The translations under genes were made by a program, and so were the position numbers. Shown here piece after piece: positions 1-9,656 of a stretch of 64,000 nt of DNA (within the stretch, counting starts at the first letter, position 1; each line of letters begins with the position of its first letter). The stretch covers positions 62,001 to 126,000 of the forward strand of contig JANYHB010000023.1 in assembly GCA_025359265.1 (NCBI GenBank), read 5' to 3'. The DNA comes from Hyphomicrobiales bacterium. GTDB lineage: Bacteria > Pseudomonadota > Alphaproteobacteria > Rhizobiales > Aestuariivirgaceae. Below the pieces are notes generated by a model. That model searched no databases. It was given only the letters and a program-made list of their open reading frames with translations, and was not told the DNA's origin.

Positions 1-318
1 TCGATTGTCACTGCGCTGGTCTATTACCAACTGGGCCTTTTCATTACAGAAAGCCAAAGCATATTGATGTTGCTGGTGGCTGGCGTTGTCGTGGGCATTC
101 CTGCTGGCTCATTCGCGATCCGGCGACTGAATTCAGAAACCTTCAGGCGCATTTGCATGAGCTTTGATGCGTGGGTGGTGGCGTTTGGGCTTTCGCGCGT
201 GTTGATTGAACTCAAAGTGCTGAGTAGCCCCGGCGCCTATATTGTCTTGGTGGCTACTATTTTGGTGGATTGCATTTTGCTTTACAGATTTTTCACAAAT
301 CAGATCCCGGCGAGTTAA
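1..318 (+). CDS. C-terminal part of a TauE/SafE-like membrane permease (partial)
   Basis: The frame is open from the left edge, so only the last 105 codons are present. The piece is hydrophobic with about three membrane segments. A short loop reading GIPAG, then RRLNSETFRRI, then another hydrophobic helix is the pattern at the end of TauE/SafE (UPF0721) sulfite or organosulfonate exporters, where a Gly/Pro-rich turn and a basic RxxRRL-type stretch precede the last helix. The substrate cannot be told. It points toward the end of metZ, which lies on the other strand 56 bases away. Family assignment is moderate because the N-terminal half is missing. Confidence 0.55.
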   Translation, partial: SIVTALVYYQLGLFITESQSILMLLVAGVVVGIPAGSFAIRRLNSETFRRICMSFDAWVVAFGLSRVLIELKVLSSPGAYIVLVATILVDCILLYRFFTNQIPAS

Positions 319-374
319 AGCAATGGCGATTTAACGACCTCAACTTTCTGGTGCAATGGTTTGCGGCGATGTGA

Positions 375-1586
375 CTAAGAGTTCACAGCCATCGCCTGCT
401 TCAAATCTTCCAACAGGTCTTCCACATCTTCCAAGCCCACAGAAAGGCGCAAGCAGCCGTCTTTTATACCCATGAGTTTTCGTGCCTCTGGCCCAATATT
501 CTTGTGCGTGGTTGTGGCGGGGTGCGTGATGAGGGATTTTGCATCGCCCAAGTTGTTGGAGATATCGATTATCTTCAAGCGGCGCAAGATATTGAAGGCC
601 TGTTCTTTGCCTCCTTTGATATCCAACGATACCATTGTTCCACCCATACGCATTTGCTGTTTGGCCAAGGCTTTTTGCGGGTGGCTATCATGATGGGGAT
701 AATAAACGCGCTCAACTTGCGGCAGGCGTGACAGTTCTTCGGCAAGCAAAGCCGCCGCGTGCGAAGAAGCCTCCACGCGCAACTTCATGGTTTCAAGGCC
801 TTTCAACAAAACCCACGCATTAAAGGGCGACATGGTTGGGCCAGTGTGGCGCAAAAACGGTTTAAGCAAATCCTCTTTAAACTCTTTGGACGAAAGCACC
901 ATGCCACCAAAAACGCGGCCCTGCCCATCCGTATGTTTGGTGTTTGAATAAAACACGATGTCAGCGCCCAGTTGCATTGGCTTTTGCAAGATGGGTGTTG
1001 CGAAAGCATTATCGACGATAACTCTGGCACCGCCTTTGTGTGCCACCTCGCAAATCATCGCAATATCCAGCACTTCCAACAGCGGATTGGATGGGGTTTC
1101 GAAAAAAACTACTTTGGTTTCCGGCCGCATAGCCGCACGCCAATCAACAACGTTGTTGCCACCCACCAAAGTGTAGCTGATGCCAAAGCGCGGCAAAATA
1201 TTAGTGATGACTTGATAGTTTGAGCCAAACAAATCTTTGGACGCCACAATATGGTCGCCCATCTTGAGTTGGCAAGCCAAAGCGCCCCACGCCGCTGCCA
1301 TGCCAGAGGCAACTGCATAAGCAGCCTCGGCACCCACCAAGAGGCGAAATCGCTCTTCCAGCATCGAAACCGTGGGGTTGCCATAACGGCCATAGACATA
1401 TCCGTCTTCTTCACCAGCAAAGCGCGCCTCAGCACTTTCAGGATCGTCATAGACATAGCCTGAGGTGAGATAAATGGCCTCCGAGGTTTCACCGTGTTCA
1501 GAGCGCTTGGTGCCGCCGCGAATTAATTTGGTTGAAACGCCCCAGCCCTCAGGGCTTTGAACCTTGGTGTATTTACCCTTTTTCAT
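375..1586 (-). CDS. metZ: O-succinylhomoserine sulfhydrylase (Cys/Met metabolism PLP enzyme)
   Basis: The protein is about 403 residues and is a cystathionine gamma-synthase-family PLP enzyme. Visible landmarks are the YGRYGNPT segment near residue 70, SGMAA near 94, and the PLP-lysine motif SNTKHTDGQG near 215 with FGG after it. GQGRVFGG together with the length fits MetZ, which makes homocysteine from O-succinylhomoserine and sulfide. An upstream TTG at 1607 is in frame, but the ATG at 1586 is preferred: it starts 5 bases after the stop of the rhodanese gene, so the two genes form one transcription unit. Cystathionine gamma-synthase or methionine gamma-lyase are alternatives. Confidence 0.88.
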   Translation of the reverse strand: MKKGKYTKVQSPEGWGVSTKLIRGGTKRSEHGETSEAIYLTSGYVYDDPESAEARFAGEEDGYVYGRYGNPTVSMLEERFRLLVGAEAAYAVASGMAAAWGALACQLKMGDHIVASKDLFGSNYQVITNILPRFGISYTLVGGNNVVDWRAAMRPETKVVFFETPSNPLLEVLDIAMICEVAHKGGARVIVDNAFATPILQKPMQLGADIVFYSNTKHTDGQGRVFGGMVLSSKEFKEDLLKPFLRHTGPTMSPFNAWVLLKGLETMKLRVEASSHAAALLAEELSRLPQVERVYYPHHDSHPQKALAKQQMRMGGTMVSLDIKGGKEQAFNILRRLKIIDISNNLGDAKSLITHPATTTHKNIGPEARKLMGIKDGCLRLSVGLEDVEDLLEDLKQAMAVNS

Positions 1587-1591
1587 GAAAT

Positions 1592-1993
1592 TTAACTTTG
1601 TACCCAAGGCAAGCCATCGGCTTTCCAGCCGTTGGCATTGGCGCGGTGGTTTTCAGCGTCTTTATCACCTTCAAACCCGTGGGCCACATTCCAGCAGTTG
1701 TTGAATCCAGCCTGGGTCAAGGCAGTTGCAGCGGAAGCTGAGCGCGCACCAGAGCGGCAGATGCAGAAAATCTCTGCGTCCTTGGGCAGGCCCATATTTT
1801 GAACTTCTTCAACAAAGCGCGCATTCACATCCATCGTGGGGTAAACCTGCCAGGCAAGACGCACCAATCGTTCCACCGCAGGCACTCCTACAAATGTCCA
1901 TTCAGCCTGGGTGCGCACATCGATCAGCACCGCCGATGCATTTGCTTTGAGGCGCTGGTGGGCCTCGATGGGGGGTATGTCACCTTTATACAT
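1592..1993 (-). CDS. Rhodanese-like sulfurtransferase
   Basis: This is a 133-residue single-domain rhodanese. The N-terminal half has the LIDVRTQAEW motif (about 23-32) and the active-site loop is CRSGARS with the catalytic Cys at 79, the six-residue loop typical of sulfurtransferases. The C-terminal GFEGD and GWKADGLPW are typical of cytoplasmic bacterial rhodaneses. It lies directly upstream of metZ on the same strand with a 5-base gap, so a role in persulfide delivery or sulfide handling for methionine synthesis is a reasonable inference, not shown. No signal peptide. Confidence 0.85.
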   Translation of the reverse strand: MYKGDIPPIEAHQRLKANASAVLIDVRTQAEWTFVGVPAVERLVRLAWQVYPTMDVNARFVEEVQNMGLPKDAEIFCICRSGARSASAATALTQAGFNNCWNVAHGFEGDKDAENHRANANGWKADGLPWVQS

Positions 1994-2134
1994 GTTTCAA
2001 ATTCCTCTTGTGGCCTATCATAGCAAAGCCTGGCTACACTCGCAAAGCGAAAGCTTTATGGATCACAGGTGAATAAGACTGGTGCTGAAGTTTTCGCTGC
2101 ACCCTGTTAGAGTGAGCGTAAATGAGGATTGAAG

Positions 2135-4594
2135 ATGCCTAAAGCACTTCCAAAGCAAGTTGATGTGGTGATTGTAGGCGGCGGTGTTGTTGGCTGTTCC
2201 ATCGCTTACCATTTGACGCAAATTGGCATTACCAATGTTGTGCTATTGGAACGCAAACAACTCACCTCTGGCACAACTTGGCATGCGGCGGGATTGGTGG
2301 GCCAACTCAGGGCATCGCGGAACCTCACGGAGTTGGCCAAATACACCACAGGACTTTTTGAAAAGCTGGAGAAGGAAACCGGCCAAGCCACGGGCTTCAA
2401 ACAAAACGGTTCAATCTCCATGGCGCTTACTGAGGGCCGTATGGAGGAGTTATTGCGCGGCGCATCGATGGCCAAAAATTTTGGTTTGACGGTTGACGTG
2501 CTATCGGTGGACGAGATCAAAGAACGCATTCCGCACTATAATATGCAGGACGTGAGAGGCGGGGTATTCCTGCCCAAGGATGGGCAAGTGAACCCGATTG
2601 ATGTGACTCAAGCTTTGGCAGCAGGAGCGCGATCTCGCGGTGCAAAGATTTTCGAAAATTGCAAGGTTACGCGCATTCTTACCAAAGATGGTTCAGTCGT
2701 TGGCGTTGAAACGGCCGAAGGCACAATCATGGCTGACAAGGTTGTGATGGCCACGGGGATGTGGAGCCGCGAACTTGGGCGCAGCATTGGTGTAAGCATT
2801 CCGCTGCATGCCTGCGAACATTTTTATATCGTGTCTGAGCCCATTGAAAAGCTGCCGCGCAATATGCCAGTGGTTCGCGTTCCGGATGAATTCACTTACT
2901 ACAAAGAAGATGCAGGCAAGCTTTTGGTTGGCGCATTTGAACCCGTGGCCAAACCATGGGGCGGTGGCGGCATTGACGATGAACACGCCTTTGTGACTTT
3001 GCCTGAGGATATGGAGCATTTTGAACCCATTCTGACAAATGCCATTTCGCGCGTGCCACTGTTGGAAACGGCGGGCATTCAGCTGTTCTTCAACGGCCCT
3101 GAAAGTTTCACGCCGGATGATCGGTATTATTTGGGTGAAGCGCCAGAAGTGAAAAATCTGTTTATGGCTACAGGCTTCAACTCAATCGGCATTCAATCCT
3201 CAGGTGGTGCCGGTTTAGTGTTATCGCAATGGATCAAAAACGGCCATCCGCCCATGGATGTGAACGGCATTGATATTCGCCGCATTCATCCTTTTCAGTC
3301 GAACAACACGTATGTGCGTGACCGCGTAAGCGAGACGCTGGGCTTGCTCTACGCCATGCACTGGCCATACCGTCAGGCCGCAACGGCGCGAGGGGTGCGC
3401 CGTTCGCCATTTCATCCGTATACTGATAATTTGGGTGCAGTGTTTGGCGAAGTTAATGGGTGGGAACGGCCCAACTGGTACGCCCTGCCGGGGATGAAAC
3501 GTGAATATGACTACAGCTACGGCAGGCAAAACTGGTTTTCCGCGGCGCAAGTGGAGGCTGACGCGCTTGCAAATGACGTGGTGTTTTTTGATCAATCCTC
3601 ATTTGCGAAGTTTGAGGTTATAGGCCGGGATGCTTGCAAGGTTTTGAACCGCATCTCCTGCAACAATGTGGATGTGGCGGTTGGGCGGATTATTTATACG
3701 CACTGGTTGAATGAGCGCGGTGGCATTGAGGCAGACTTGACCATCACGCGGTTGGCACCAGATCGCTTTCTCGTTGTAACAGGCGCTGTGCCACAAACGC
3801 GGGATATGGCTTGGCTGAAGCGGCATATTCCCGAAAATGCCCAATGCATCGCGGTGGATATTACATCTGGCCTGCCGATGCTTTCGATCATGGGGCCGAA
3901 GTCTCGTGCACTTTTAGAGAGGCTTTCGGGGACTGATTTTTCCAACGCAGCCTTTCCATTCGGTACTTCGCAGCTAATCGATATTGGCTATGCGAGAGTT
4001 CGCGCCAGCCGCATTACTTATGTGGGCGAATTGGGTTGGGAACTTTACGTTGAAGCTGAATTTGCGGCGCATGTTATGGAAACGATATTAAGTGCGGGCA
4101 CGGCCTTTGGCTTGAAGGCCGCAGGCATGCACACGCTGAATAATGCGCGTATGGAAAAGGCTTATCGCCATTGGGGGCACGACATTTCCGATGAGGAGAC
4201 GCCTCTGGAGGCCGGTCTTTCATTCACCTGTGCGTGGGGAAAATTGGGCGGCTTTGTTGGGCGTGAAGCTTTGTTGAAGCAAAAAGCTTTGCCTCAGCTG
4301 GCCAAGCGCATGGTGTGTTTAGCGCTGGTTGATGACACCGCGTCAGCGCCGCTGATGTATCACGAAGAGCCGATTTGTCGCAACGGCGTAATTGTCGGTT
4401 CAACAACGTCAGGTGCGTGGGGGCACCGGGTGGGAAAATCTTTGGCTCTTGGCTATGTGCGCAACCTTGAGGGCGTAAACAGAGATTGGCTTGAAAGCGG
4501 CTCATGGGAAGTTGAAATTGCATGGCAGAAGCAAAAAGCAATTGTTCAATTGCAACCATTCTATGATCCCAAGGGGCTGAAGATTCGCTCTTGA
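2135..4594 (+). CDS. FAD-dependent dimethylglycine/sarcosine dehydrogenase-like protein with GcvT domain
   Basis: The 819-residue protein has two parts. The N-terminal DAO-type oxidoreductase has the dinucleotide-binding motif GGGVVG at 15-20 and SGTTWHAAGL around 45-54; the His at 50 matches the His that carries covalent FAD in dimethylglycine dehydrogenase. The C-terminal half is an aminomethyltransferase (GcvT)-like, folate-binding domain with YVGELGWELYVE, ending in the GcvT beta-barrel. Such enzymes demethylate N-methyl amines and pass the methylene group to tetrahydrofolate. The exact substrate (dimethylglycine, sarcosine or another) cannot be told. The ATG at 2135 has GAGG 7 bases upstream; a TTG two codons earlier is less likely. 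The GH5 gene follows after 10 bases. Confidence 0.85.
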   Translation: MPKALPKQVDVVIVGGGVVGCSIAYHLTQIGITNVVLLERKQLTSGTTWHAAGLVGQLRASRNLTELAKYTTGLFEKLEKETGQATGFKQNGSISMALTEGRMEELLRGASMAKNFGLTVDVLSVDEIKERIPHYNMQDVRGGVFLPKDGQVNPIDVTQALAAGARSRGAKIFENCKVTRILTKDGSVVGVETAEGTIMADKVVMATGMWSRELGRSIGVSIPLHACEHFYIVSEPIEKLPRNMPVVRVPDEFTYYKEDAGKLLVGAFEPVAKPWGGGGIDDEHAFVTLPEDMEHFEPILTNAISRVPLLETAGIQLFFNGPESFTPDDRYYLGEAPEVKNLFMATGFNSIGIQSSGGAGLVLSQWIKNGHPPMDVNGIDIRRIHPFQSNNTYVRDRVSETLGLLYAMHWPYRQAATARGVRRSPFHPYTDNLGAVFGEVNGWERPNWYALPGMKREYDYSYGRQNWFSAAQVEADALANDVVFFDQSSFAKFEVIGRDACKVLNRISCNNVDVAVGRIIYTHWLNERGGIEADLTITRLAPDRFLVVTGAVPQTRDMAWLKRHIPENAQCIAVDITSGLPMLSIMGPKSRALLERLSGTDFSNAAFPFGTSQLIDIGYARVRASRITYVGELGWELYVEAEFAAHVMETILSAGTAFGLKAAGMHTLNNARMEKAYRHWGHDISDEETPLEAGLSFTCAWGKLGGFVGREALLKQKALPQLAKRMVCLALVDDTASAPLMYHEEPICRNGVIVGSTTSGAWGHRVGKSLALGYVRNLEGVNRDWLESGSWEVEIAWQKQKAIVQLQPFYDPKGLKIRS

Positions 4595-4604
4595 GTGAGA
4601 CACC

Positions 4605-5774
4605 ATGATGTTGAGATTGATCACTGCTTATCTTGTTTTCGCATGCTTCAGTGACAGCACTGCGCAAGCCAAGGTGATTGAACTGCACCGTGGTGTGAGC
4701 GCGAATGTTGCGTTGGATGTTACAGCTCGTGAAGCTGACCTAAGCGAAAAGTTTGCAAATATCTCAGCTGCCGAGTTTGATTTCGTCCGCCTTATTGTCG
4801 ATCCATCTGACTATGTGAATGCGCATTCTGCTGAAACCATTGAGAAACTGAACGCCCGGGTAAAACAGGTTGTGAAACTTGCGCAATCAGCGAAGCTGAA
4901 AGTTTTAGTGGATTTTCATGCGGTGCCAACAAGTGTGAGTAGAAGAATTGGAACTGAAAGCTATTTGGTTTCATCTGCAAGTTTTGCTGAATACACTGCT
5001 CTGGCGAAGGGGTTGGCCGCCGCCTTTTCAGATGAAGACGGCGCGGATATTGCGTTTGAACCGATGAACGAGCCTACCCTTGATTGTGAAAGCAATGAAA
5101 GTGCCAAACCTCGCTGGCCGGAGTTAGCAAAGCAGCTGCACGATGCGGTGCGCTCTGCTGCTCCAAAAATTACAATCGTTATGGAGGGCGGTTGTTGGGG
5201 CGGTGCCGATGGCTTGGCACAACTCAATCCGGCGGAATTCAATGATGACAATATAATTTGGTCTTTTCATTCTTATGAACCAATGATTTTCACTCACCAG
5301 GGTGCCACTTGGTCCAATGGGCCACAGAAATTTGTTAATGGCTTGTCTTTTCCTGCGCCGCCAGGCCTCTATCGATCCGGTTTGAAAGCGGCATTGAGAA
5401 ATATCGCAATGGCCGGTCTGAAGCCCTCAGAACGCAATTTATTGGCTGAGCAGAGCAAGACTCTGTTTGCGGATTATTTTAACGCGCGGTTAAATTTACA
5501 ACAGATTGAAGCGCCTTTTGAAACTGTTGCAACGTGGGCCAAGGCTCATAGCATACCGTCTGAACGCGTTCTCTTGGGCGAGTTTGGTGTCATCAGCCTA
5601 GACGCGCCCCGGGGCCGAGAAAGTGGTGCAGCCTATCTCAAACTTATGCGGCAAATGGCTGAAAAACATGGTTGGGCTTGGGCGGTTTGGGACTGGGACG
5701 AGTCTTTTGCAATAACTGATGAAGTCCATAGAATTATTTTGCCGGCTTATGCTGACGCGCTGGGGTTAAGGTGA
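4605..5774 (+). CDS. Secreted glycoside hydrolase family 5 (cellulase-like) protein
   Basis: The 389-residue protein starts with a signal peptide (hydrophobic residues 3-20, likely cut after AQA). GH5 landmarks are VRLIVDPSDY (61-70), VDFHAVP (102-108), the acid/base in FEPMNEP (Glu156), SFHSYEP (220-226) and the nucleophile in LLGEFGV (Glu326), with WAWAVWDWDES near the end. Both catalytic glutamates are present, so it should be an active retaining beta-glycosidase in the periplasm or outside the cell. The substrate (cellulose, cyclic beta-glucan or another glucan) is open. It may be cotranscribed with the dehydrogenase gene 10 bases upstream. Confidence 0.85.
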   Translation: MMLRLITAYLVFACFSDSTAQAKVIELHRGVSANVALDVTAREADLSEKFANISAAEFDFVRLIVDPSDYVNAHSAETIEKLNARVKQVVKLAQSAKLKVLVDFHAVPTSVSRRIGTESYLVSSASFAEYTALAKGLAAAFSDEDGADIAFEPMNEPTLDCESNESAKPRWPELAKQLHDAVRSAAPKITIVMEGGCWGGADGLAQLNPAEFNDDNIIWSFHSYEPMIFTHQGATWSNGPQKFVNGLSFPAPPGLYRSGLKAALRNIAMAGLKPSERNLLAEQSKTLFADYFNARLNLQQIEAPFETVATWAKAHSIPSERVLLGEFGVISLDAPRGRESGAAYLKLMRQMAEKHGWAWAVWDWDESFAITDEVHRIILPAYADALGLR

Positions 5775-5859
5775 GTAGTTCGTTTCGCAGCTAAATTTGT
5801 TCTTTATTACGAACGATTTTGACTGTATAGTGGAACTTATTGTACCACAGGAGGCGCGC

Positions 5860-6516
5860 ATGTCTTTACAACTCGGTGATATTGCTCCGGATTTTGAAGC
5901 GGATACGACAGAGGGCCGCATCAGGTTGCATGACTATATAGAAGGCTCTTGGGCGATGATTGTTTCTCACCCCAAGGATTTCACACCGGTTTGCACCACT
6001 GAACTTGGCGCGATGGCGGTTAAAAAGCCCGAGTTTGATAAACGTGGCGTCAAGATGCTTGGTATTTCGGTTGATAGCGTTGATGATCATCTGCGTTGGA
6101 AGAATGATATCAAGGACGTGACGGGTGCTGCCGTGACTTATCCGATGATTGGTGACACTGAACTGACGGTGGCCAAGCTTTATGGCATGATCCATCCCAA
6201 TGCTTCGGGCAATGCCAAAAGCCGCACTGCGGCGGATAACTCTACAGTGCGCAGTGTTTTCATTATCGGCCCCGATAAACGCATTAAGCTGATCCTCACC
6301 TATCCGATGAGCACGGGCCGCAATTTTGATGAAATTTTGCGGGTTATTGATTCTCTGCAACTGACCGCGACAAAATCAGTGGCAACTCCGGCGAACTGGA
6401 AGCAAGGTGAAGACGCCATTATTCTCGCGTCGGTTTCAGATGAAGCTGCGAAGGAAAAATTCCCCCAGGGCTGGAAAGCCGTGAAGCCCTATCTCAGACT
6501 GGTTAAGCTGGGTTAA
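5860..6516 (+). CDS. 1-Cys peroxiredoxin (Prx6/AhpC-TSA family)
   Basis: The 218-residue protein carries the peroxiredoxin active site FTPVCTTE with the peroxidatic Cys at 45, after MSLQLGDIAPDFEADTTEG. There is no other cysteine, so it is a 1-Cys enzyme of the Prx6 type, which the C-terminal extension (PANWKQGEDAI..., ending GWKAVKPYLRL) also supports. It reduces peroxides in the cytoplasm with an external thiol donor. The start is the ATG at 5860, five bases after a perfect AGGAGG (5849-5854). The same frame is open upstream, but that part is not protein-like. It is likely transcribed alone. Confidence 0.93.
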   Translation: MSLQLGDIAPDFEADTTEGRIRLHDYIEGSWAMIVSHPKDFTPVCTTELGAMAVKKPEFDKRGVKMLGISVDSVDDHLRWKNDIKDVTGAAVTYPMIGDTELTVAKLYGMIHPNASGNAKSRTAADNSTVRSVFIIGPDKRIKLILTYPMSTGRNFDEILRVIDSLQLTATKSVATPANWKQGEDAIILASVSDEAAKEKFPQGWKAVKPYLRLVKLG

Positions 6517-6683
6517 TGCTGCGGCCTGGTGCTAAAGTCTTACGTTGGGCTGCGTGGTGAAGTTATACACAGCTAACCGTCTTCACGTTACCATTTTGTC
6601 ATGTTCAGTTCTTAATGCGGCTCTCGACTTGGGCAGTCTGTGAATTAACGCAGGCCGTGCCACCAGGTAAATGTGGGGATGGT

Positions 6684-6872
6684 ATGTTAAGAGCAATGTT
6701 ACCGGGTTTGGCTGTGGTGCTGGCCCTTTGTTTGCTGGGCGGATTTATGGCTAAACCCATCAAACAGAGTTCGGCTCTCGCTGGTTCGCCCCAATTGCCG
6801 CTCCCTAAAAATTGCATGGCTTTCAGCTGCCGTCATAAAGACCCGATTCAACTGGCTTTAGAACAAAACTAG
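6684..6872 (+). CDS. Possible small membrane or exported protein (62 aa)
   Basis: This small frame begins with a hydrophobic stretch (MLRAMLPGLAVVLALCLLGGF) and then a short polar tail with two Cys (NCMAFSCRHKD). GGGGAT lies just upstream of the ATG. It is the only protein-like frame in the gap between the peroxiredoxin and the alginate lyase gene, with whose 3' end it overlaps convergently by 15 bases. It is either a signal-peptide or single-span protein or a chance frame. I recognise no family. Confidence 0.35.
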   Translation: MLRAMLPGLAVVLALCLLGGFMAKPIKQSSALAGSPQLPLPKNCMAFSCRHKDPIQLALEQN

Positions 6873-7883
6873 GATTTGCCAGATATCAGATTTGCAGATT
6901 CCGGATTTCAGGACTGAGCGGGCATTTTCGTTTTCGAAATACTTCAATGCCAGTTTAAAATAAGCGCAGCGATCAAGCTTGTTCAGCTGGCCTTTGTTCA
7001 AGGCGTAAAATGGGAAATGTAGCGGGTTGGCAGTGAAGTCGGCGGCTTTGTCGAATGCGCCTTCAAGAATCCTGAATTCTTTGGAACCGGAGAGGCTGGC
7101 ACCCTGCCCCTGCAGAATTTGTGCGCCCAGGAAAATTGGTAACAGCGCAAAATGCGTATAGGCCAGCCCATTCACACCTTTATCTGGCCCGTCGCAATGG
7201 TTTGATGAATTGCTGCGGCAGATTTCCAGAGGCATGGTGCCGTCATCCGCAGTTTCAGTTATAAGCAATGCCCGCCACCGCGCGCTCGCTTGGTTAATGG
7301 CAGCCGCATCATTCATGAAGGCGGCAATGCTGATGTCTTGCAGGTTGCCCCAGTTGCCCCGGTTGTTGGGCTCGGCACTCAGGCTGAGCGGTTTGATCAC
7401 TGTCTTGAGCCAATTCTTAAACGGTACGGCGTCCCAGGCGTTGGCATGTTCAACCCAAGACGCAGCGACAATGAGTTGGGCAATGTTGAAATTAATATCG
7501 GCACGGCCTTGTGGGTTAGATGCGTGCTTCATGGCGCTGGCCCAGGCGTCGATTATGTGTTGCGCTTGCAGGGCATAGGCCGTGTTGGCGCTTAAGCGGA
7601 AGCACAAAGCCAATTGATAGGCGCGGCGGAAATCACCCGTCAGCCCCTTGGCTTGCTCGTCATCGGGATTGGCACCTTGCGCTGAGTAGTGAGGCGTGGG
7701 CGCGAAATCGAGAACGGCATGCGTGTCACTGGCAATTGCCTTTTCACATTTGCGCAAGACGCCGTTAGTTTGCTGTACATTGTTTCGCAGGGCCGCGAAC
7801 TGCGCATCATCAACCAACAAAGGCTTGGCCTGCGCTATCGCACTGAGCGCGAGCAAAATGAGAAAAGCAAATCTTACCACCAT
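6858..7883 (-). CDS. Alginate-lyase-family periplasmic protein
   Basis: The 341-residue protein has a clear signal peptide ([18 protein letters not shown], cut near residue 19). The body is helical and shows alginate lyase (PF05426, AlgL-like) landmarks: [20 protein letters not shown], then NNRGNWG, then [11 protein letters not shown] followed by [11 protein letters not shown]. The Asn-Asn-x-x-x-Trp segment and the later Tyr-x-His are the conserved active-site region of the family. It should cleave or bind a uronate-containing polymer in the periplasm. Its ATG overlaps the end of gatA by 10 bases on the same strand, so it is probably translated from the gatCA transcript, an odd pairing. The true substrate is unknown. 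Confidence 0.78.
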   Translation of the reverse strand: MVVRFAFLILLALSAIAQAKPLLVDDAQFAALRNNVQQTNGVLRKCEKAIASDTHAVLDFAPTPHYSAQGANPDDEQAKGLTGDFRRAYQLALCFRLSANTAYALQAQHIIDAWASAMKHASNPQGRADINFNIAQLIVAASWVEHANAWDAVPFKNWLKTVIKPLSLSAEPNNRGNWGNLQDISIAAFMNDAAAINQASARWRALLITETADDGTMPLEICRSNSSNHCDGPDKGVNGLAYTHFALLPIFLGAQILQGQGASLSGSKEFRILEGAFDKAADFTANPLHFPFYALNKGQLNKLDRCAYFKLALKYFENENARSVLKSGICKSDIWQILVLF

Positions 7884-9337
7884 TGCGGCGCGGTGAACCT
7901 TCCCGCGGCTTGCTCAATGGCATAGGCTGTGCGGAACAGGGTTTCTTCATCAAAGGGCTTGCCGATAAGTTGAAGGCCCAAGGGCAAACCGCTTTCTGAC
8001 AAGCCCGCGGGAACGGCAATGCCAGGCAAGCCCGCCATGTTGACCGTTACGGTGAAAATGTCATTAAGATACATCTCCACCGGATCGGTGATTTCGCCGG
8101 GCGCAAAGGCTGGTGAAGGTGTTGCTGGTGTCAACACCACGTCCACCTTGTTCCAGGCGTCGTCAAAGTCACGTTTGATCAGTGTACGGACTTTCTGCGC
8201 CTTCACATAGTAAGCGTCATAATATCCAGCCGACAGGACATAAGTGCCAACCAGCACGCGACGTTGCACTTCCCGGCCAAAGCCAGCAGCGCGGGTTTTT
8301 TCATAAGTGTCAATCAAGTCATCGCCTGCTATGCGCAGACCATAACGCACACCATCATAGCGGGCGAGATTGGAGGACGCTTCGGCAGGCGCTACTATAT
8401 AATAGGCAGGCAAAGCATATTTGGTGTGGGGCAGCGAAATCTCGACAATCTCGGCGCCCTGCTCTTTAAGCCATTTTGCACCCTTGTCCCAAAGCGCGTT
8501 AATTTCTGACGACAGTCCGCTTGGGCGATATTCCTTCGGAATGCCAACGCGCAGGCCCTTAATGGATTTGCCAATGGCGGCTTCGTAATCGGGGATGGGC
8601 AGGTTAATCGACGTTGTGTCTTTTGGGTCAACGCTTGCCATGGCTTTCAGCATAATGGCCGCGTCTCTGACATCACGTGCGATTGGGCCGGCTTGGTCCA
8701 GGGAGGATGCGAAAGCCACCGTGCCCCAACGGGACACGCGGCCATAAGTTGGCTTGATGCCCACTGTGCCAGTGAAGGCGGCTGGCTGGCGAATGGAGCC
8801 GCCCGTGTCCGTGGCGGTGGCGGCGGCACAGAGGTGAGCGGCAACCGCTGAAGCCGAACCACCGGATGAGCCACCGGGCACAAGCGATGTGTTAGAATTC
8901 TTGCGTCGCCAAGGGTTGCTGACGGGCCCATAGCAGCTTGTCTCGTTGGATGAGCCCATGGCAAATTCATCCATGTTGAGTTTGCCCAACATCACAGCGC
9001 CAGCATCCCACAAGTTTTGAGTGACGGTGGATTCATAGCCTGGTTTGAAGCCATCTAAAATGTGGCTGCAGGCTTGCGTATGAACGCCTTTTGTGGCGAA
9101 AAGGTCTTTAATGCCAAGAGGAATACCTTCCAACGCACCGCCTTGCCCCTTGGCCAATTTGGCATCAGAGACTTTGGCCATGTCTCGCGCCTTTTCTGGC
9201 GTTGTGACAATGTAGGCATTGAGCGACCGGGCATTCTCGATGGCCTTGAGGTATGCCTCGGTCAACTCAAGAGCGGAAAATTCCTTGGCGCGCAACTTGG
9301 CGCTGGCTTCGGCAATTGTGAAGTTGGTAAGTGACAT
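7874..9337 (-). CDS. gatA: Asp-tRNA(Asn)/Glu-tRNA(Gln) amidotransferase subunit A
   Basis: The 487-residue protein is an amidase-signature enzyme with the full catalytic triad: Lys77 in [10 protein letters not shown], cis-Ser157 in [11 protein letters not shown], and nucleophile Ser181 in [10 protein letters not shown]. It releases ammonia from glutamine so that the GatCAB complex can amidate mischarged Glu-tRNA(Gln) or Asp-tRNA(Asn). It follows gatC with a TAATG stop/start overlap, so the two subunits are translationally coupled. gatB is not adjacent and is absent from this window. Confidence 0.95.
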   Translation of the reverse strand: MSLTNFTIAEASAKLRAKEFSALELTEAYLKAIENARSLNAYIVTTPEKARDMAKVSDAKLAKGQGGALEGIPLGIKDLFATKGVHTQACSHILDGFKPGYESTVTQNLWDAGAVMLGKLNMDEFAMGSSNETSCYGPVSNPWRRKNSNTSLVPGGSSGGSASAVAAHLCAAATATDTGGSIRQPAAFTGTVGIKPTYGRVSRWGTVAFASSLDQAGPIARDVRDAAIMLKAMASVDPKDTTSINLPIPDYEAAIGKSIKGLRVGIPKEYRPSGLSSEINALWDKGAKWLKEQGAEIVEISLPHTKYALPAYYIVAPAEASSNLARYDGVRYGLRIAGDDLIDTYEKTRAAGFGREVQRRVLVGTYVLSAGYYDAYYVKAQKVRTLIKRDFDDAWNKVDVVLTPATPSPAFAPGEITDPVEMYLNDIFTVTVNMAGLPGIAVPAGLSESGLPLGLQLIGKPFDEETLFRTAYAIEQAAGRFTAPQWW

Positions 9338-9621
9338 TACTCCACAACCCTCGGCACGATAAAGAATTGATCTTCTGATTGGGTGTTGGCCACGATGGCT
9401 TTGGCATAATGGCCGTCTGTCACCACATCTTTGCGTTTCTTCATTTCGGCGGCCACCACAGACGTGAGGGGCGCTATGCCATCCACATTCACTTCATTCA
9501 GTTGCTCAACGAAAGCAAGAATGACATTCAACTCTGCGGCCAGACGTGGCACATCTTTTTCTTCAACTTTTATGCGGGCCAATTTGGCCACGCGGCGCAC
9601 GGTTTTATCATCAACAGACAT
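9337..9621 (-). CDS. gatC: Asp-tRNA(Asn)/Glu-tRNA(Gln) amidotransferase subunit C
   Basis: The 94-residue protein is a normal-length Gat[20 protein letters not shown] at the N-terminus, a central helix with [18 protein letters not shown], then a Pro-containing linker and the C-terminal [11 protein letters not shown], which wraps around GatA in the complex. It stabilises the GatA-GatB interface. Its stop overlaps the gatA start by one base. The gatC-gatA order without gatB is common in alphaproteobacteria. Confidence 0.95.
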   Translation of the reverse strand: MSVDDKTVRRVAKLARIKVEEKDVPRLAAELNVILAFVEQLNEVNVDGIAPLTSVVAAEMKKRKDVVTDGHYAKAIVANTQSEDQFFIVPRVVE

Positions 9622-9656
9622 GGGGATTCCTTGTTGCCGCGCGGTTTAGCAAAGGC

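Noticed and set aside
5778-5814. GTTCGT...ACGAAC inverted repeat upstream of the peroxiredoxin gene
   Set aside because: The arms are only 6 bases and are 25 bases apart, so chance occurrence is likely; not enough to propose an OxyR-type site.
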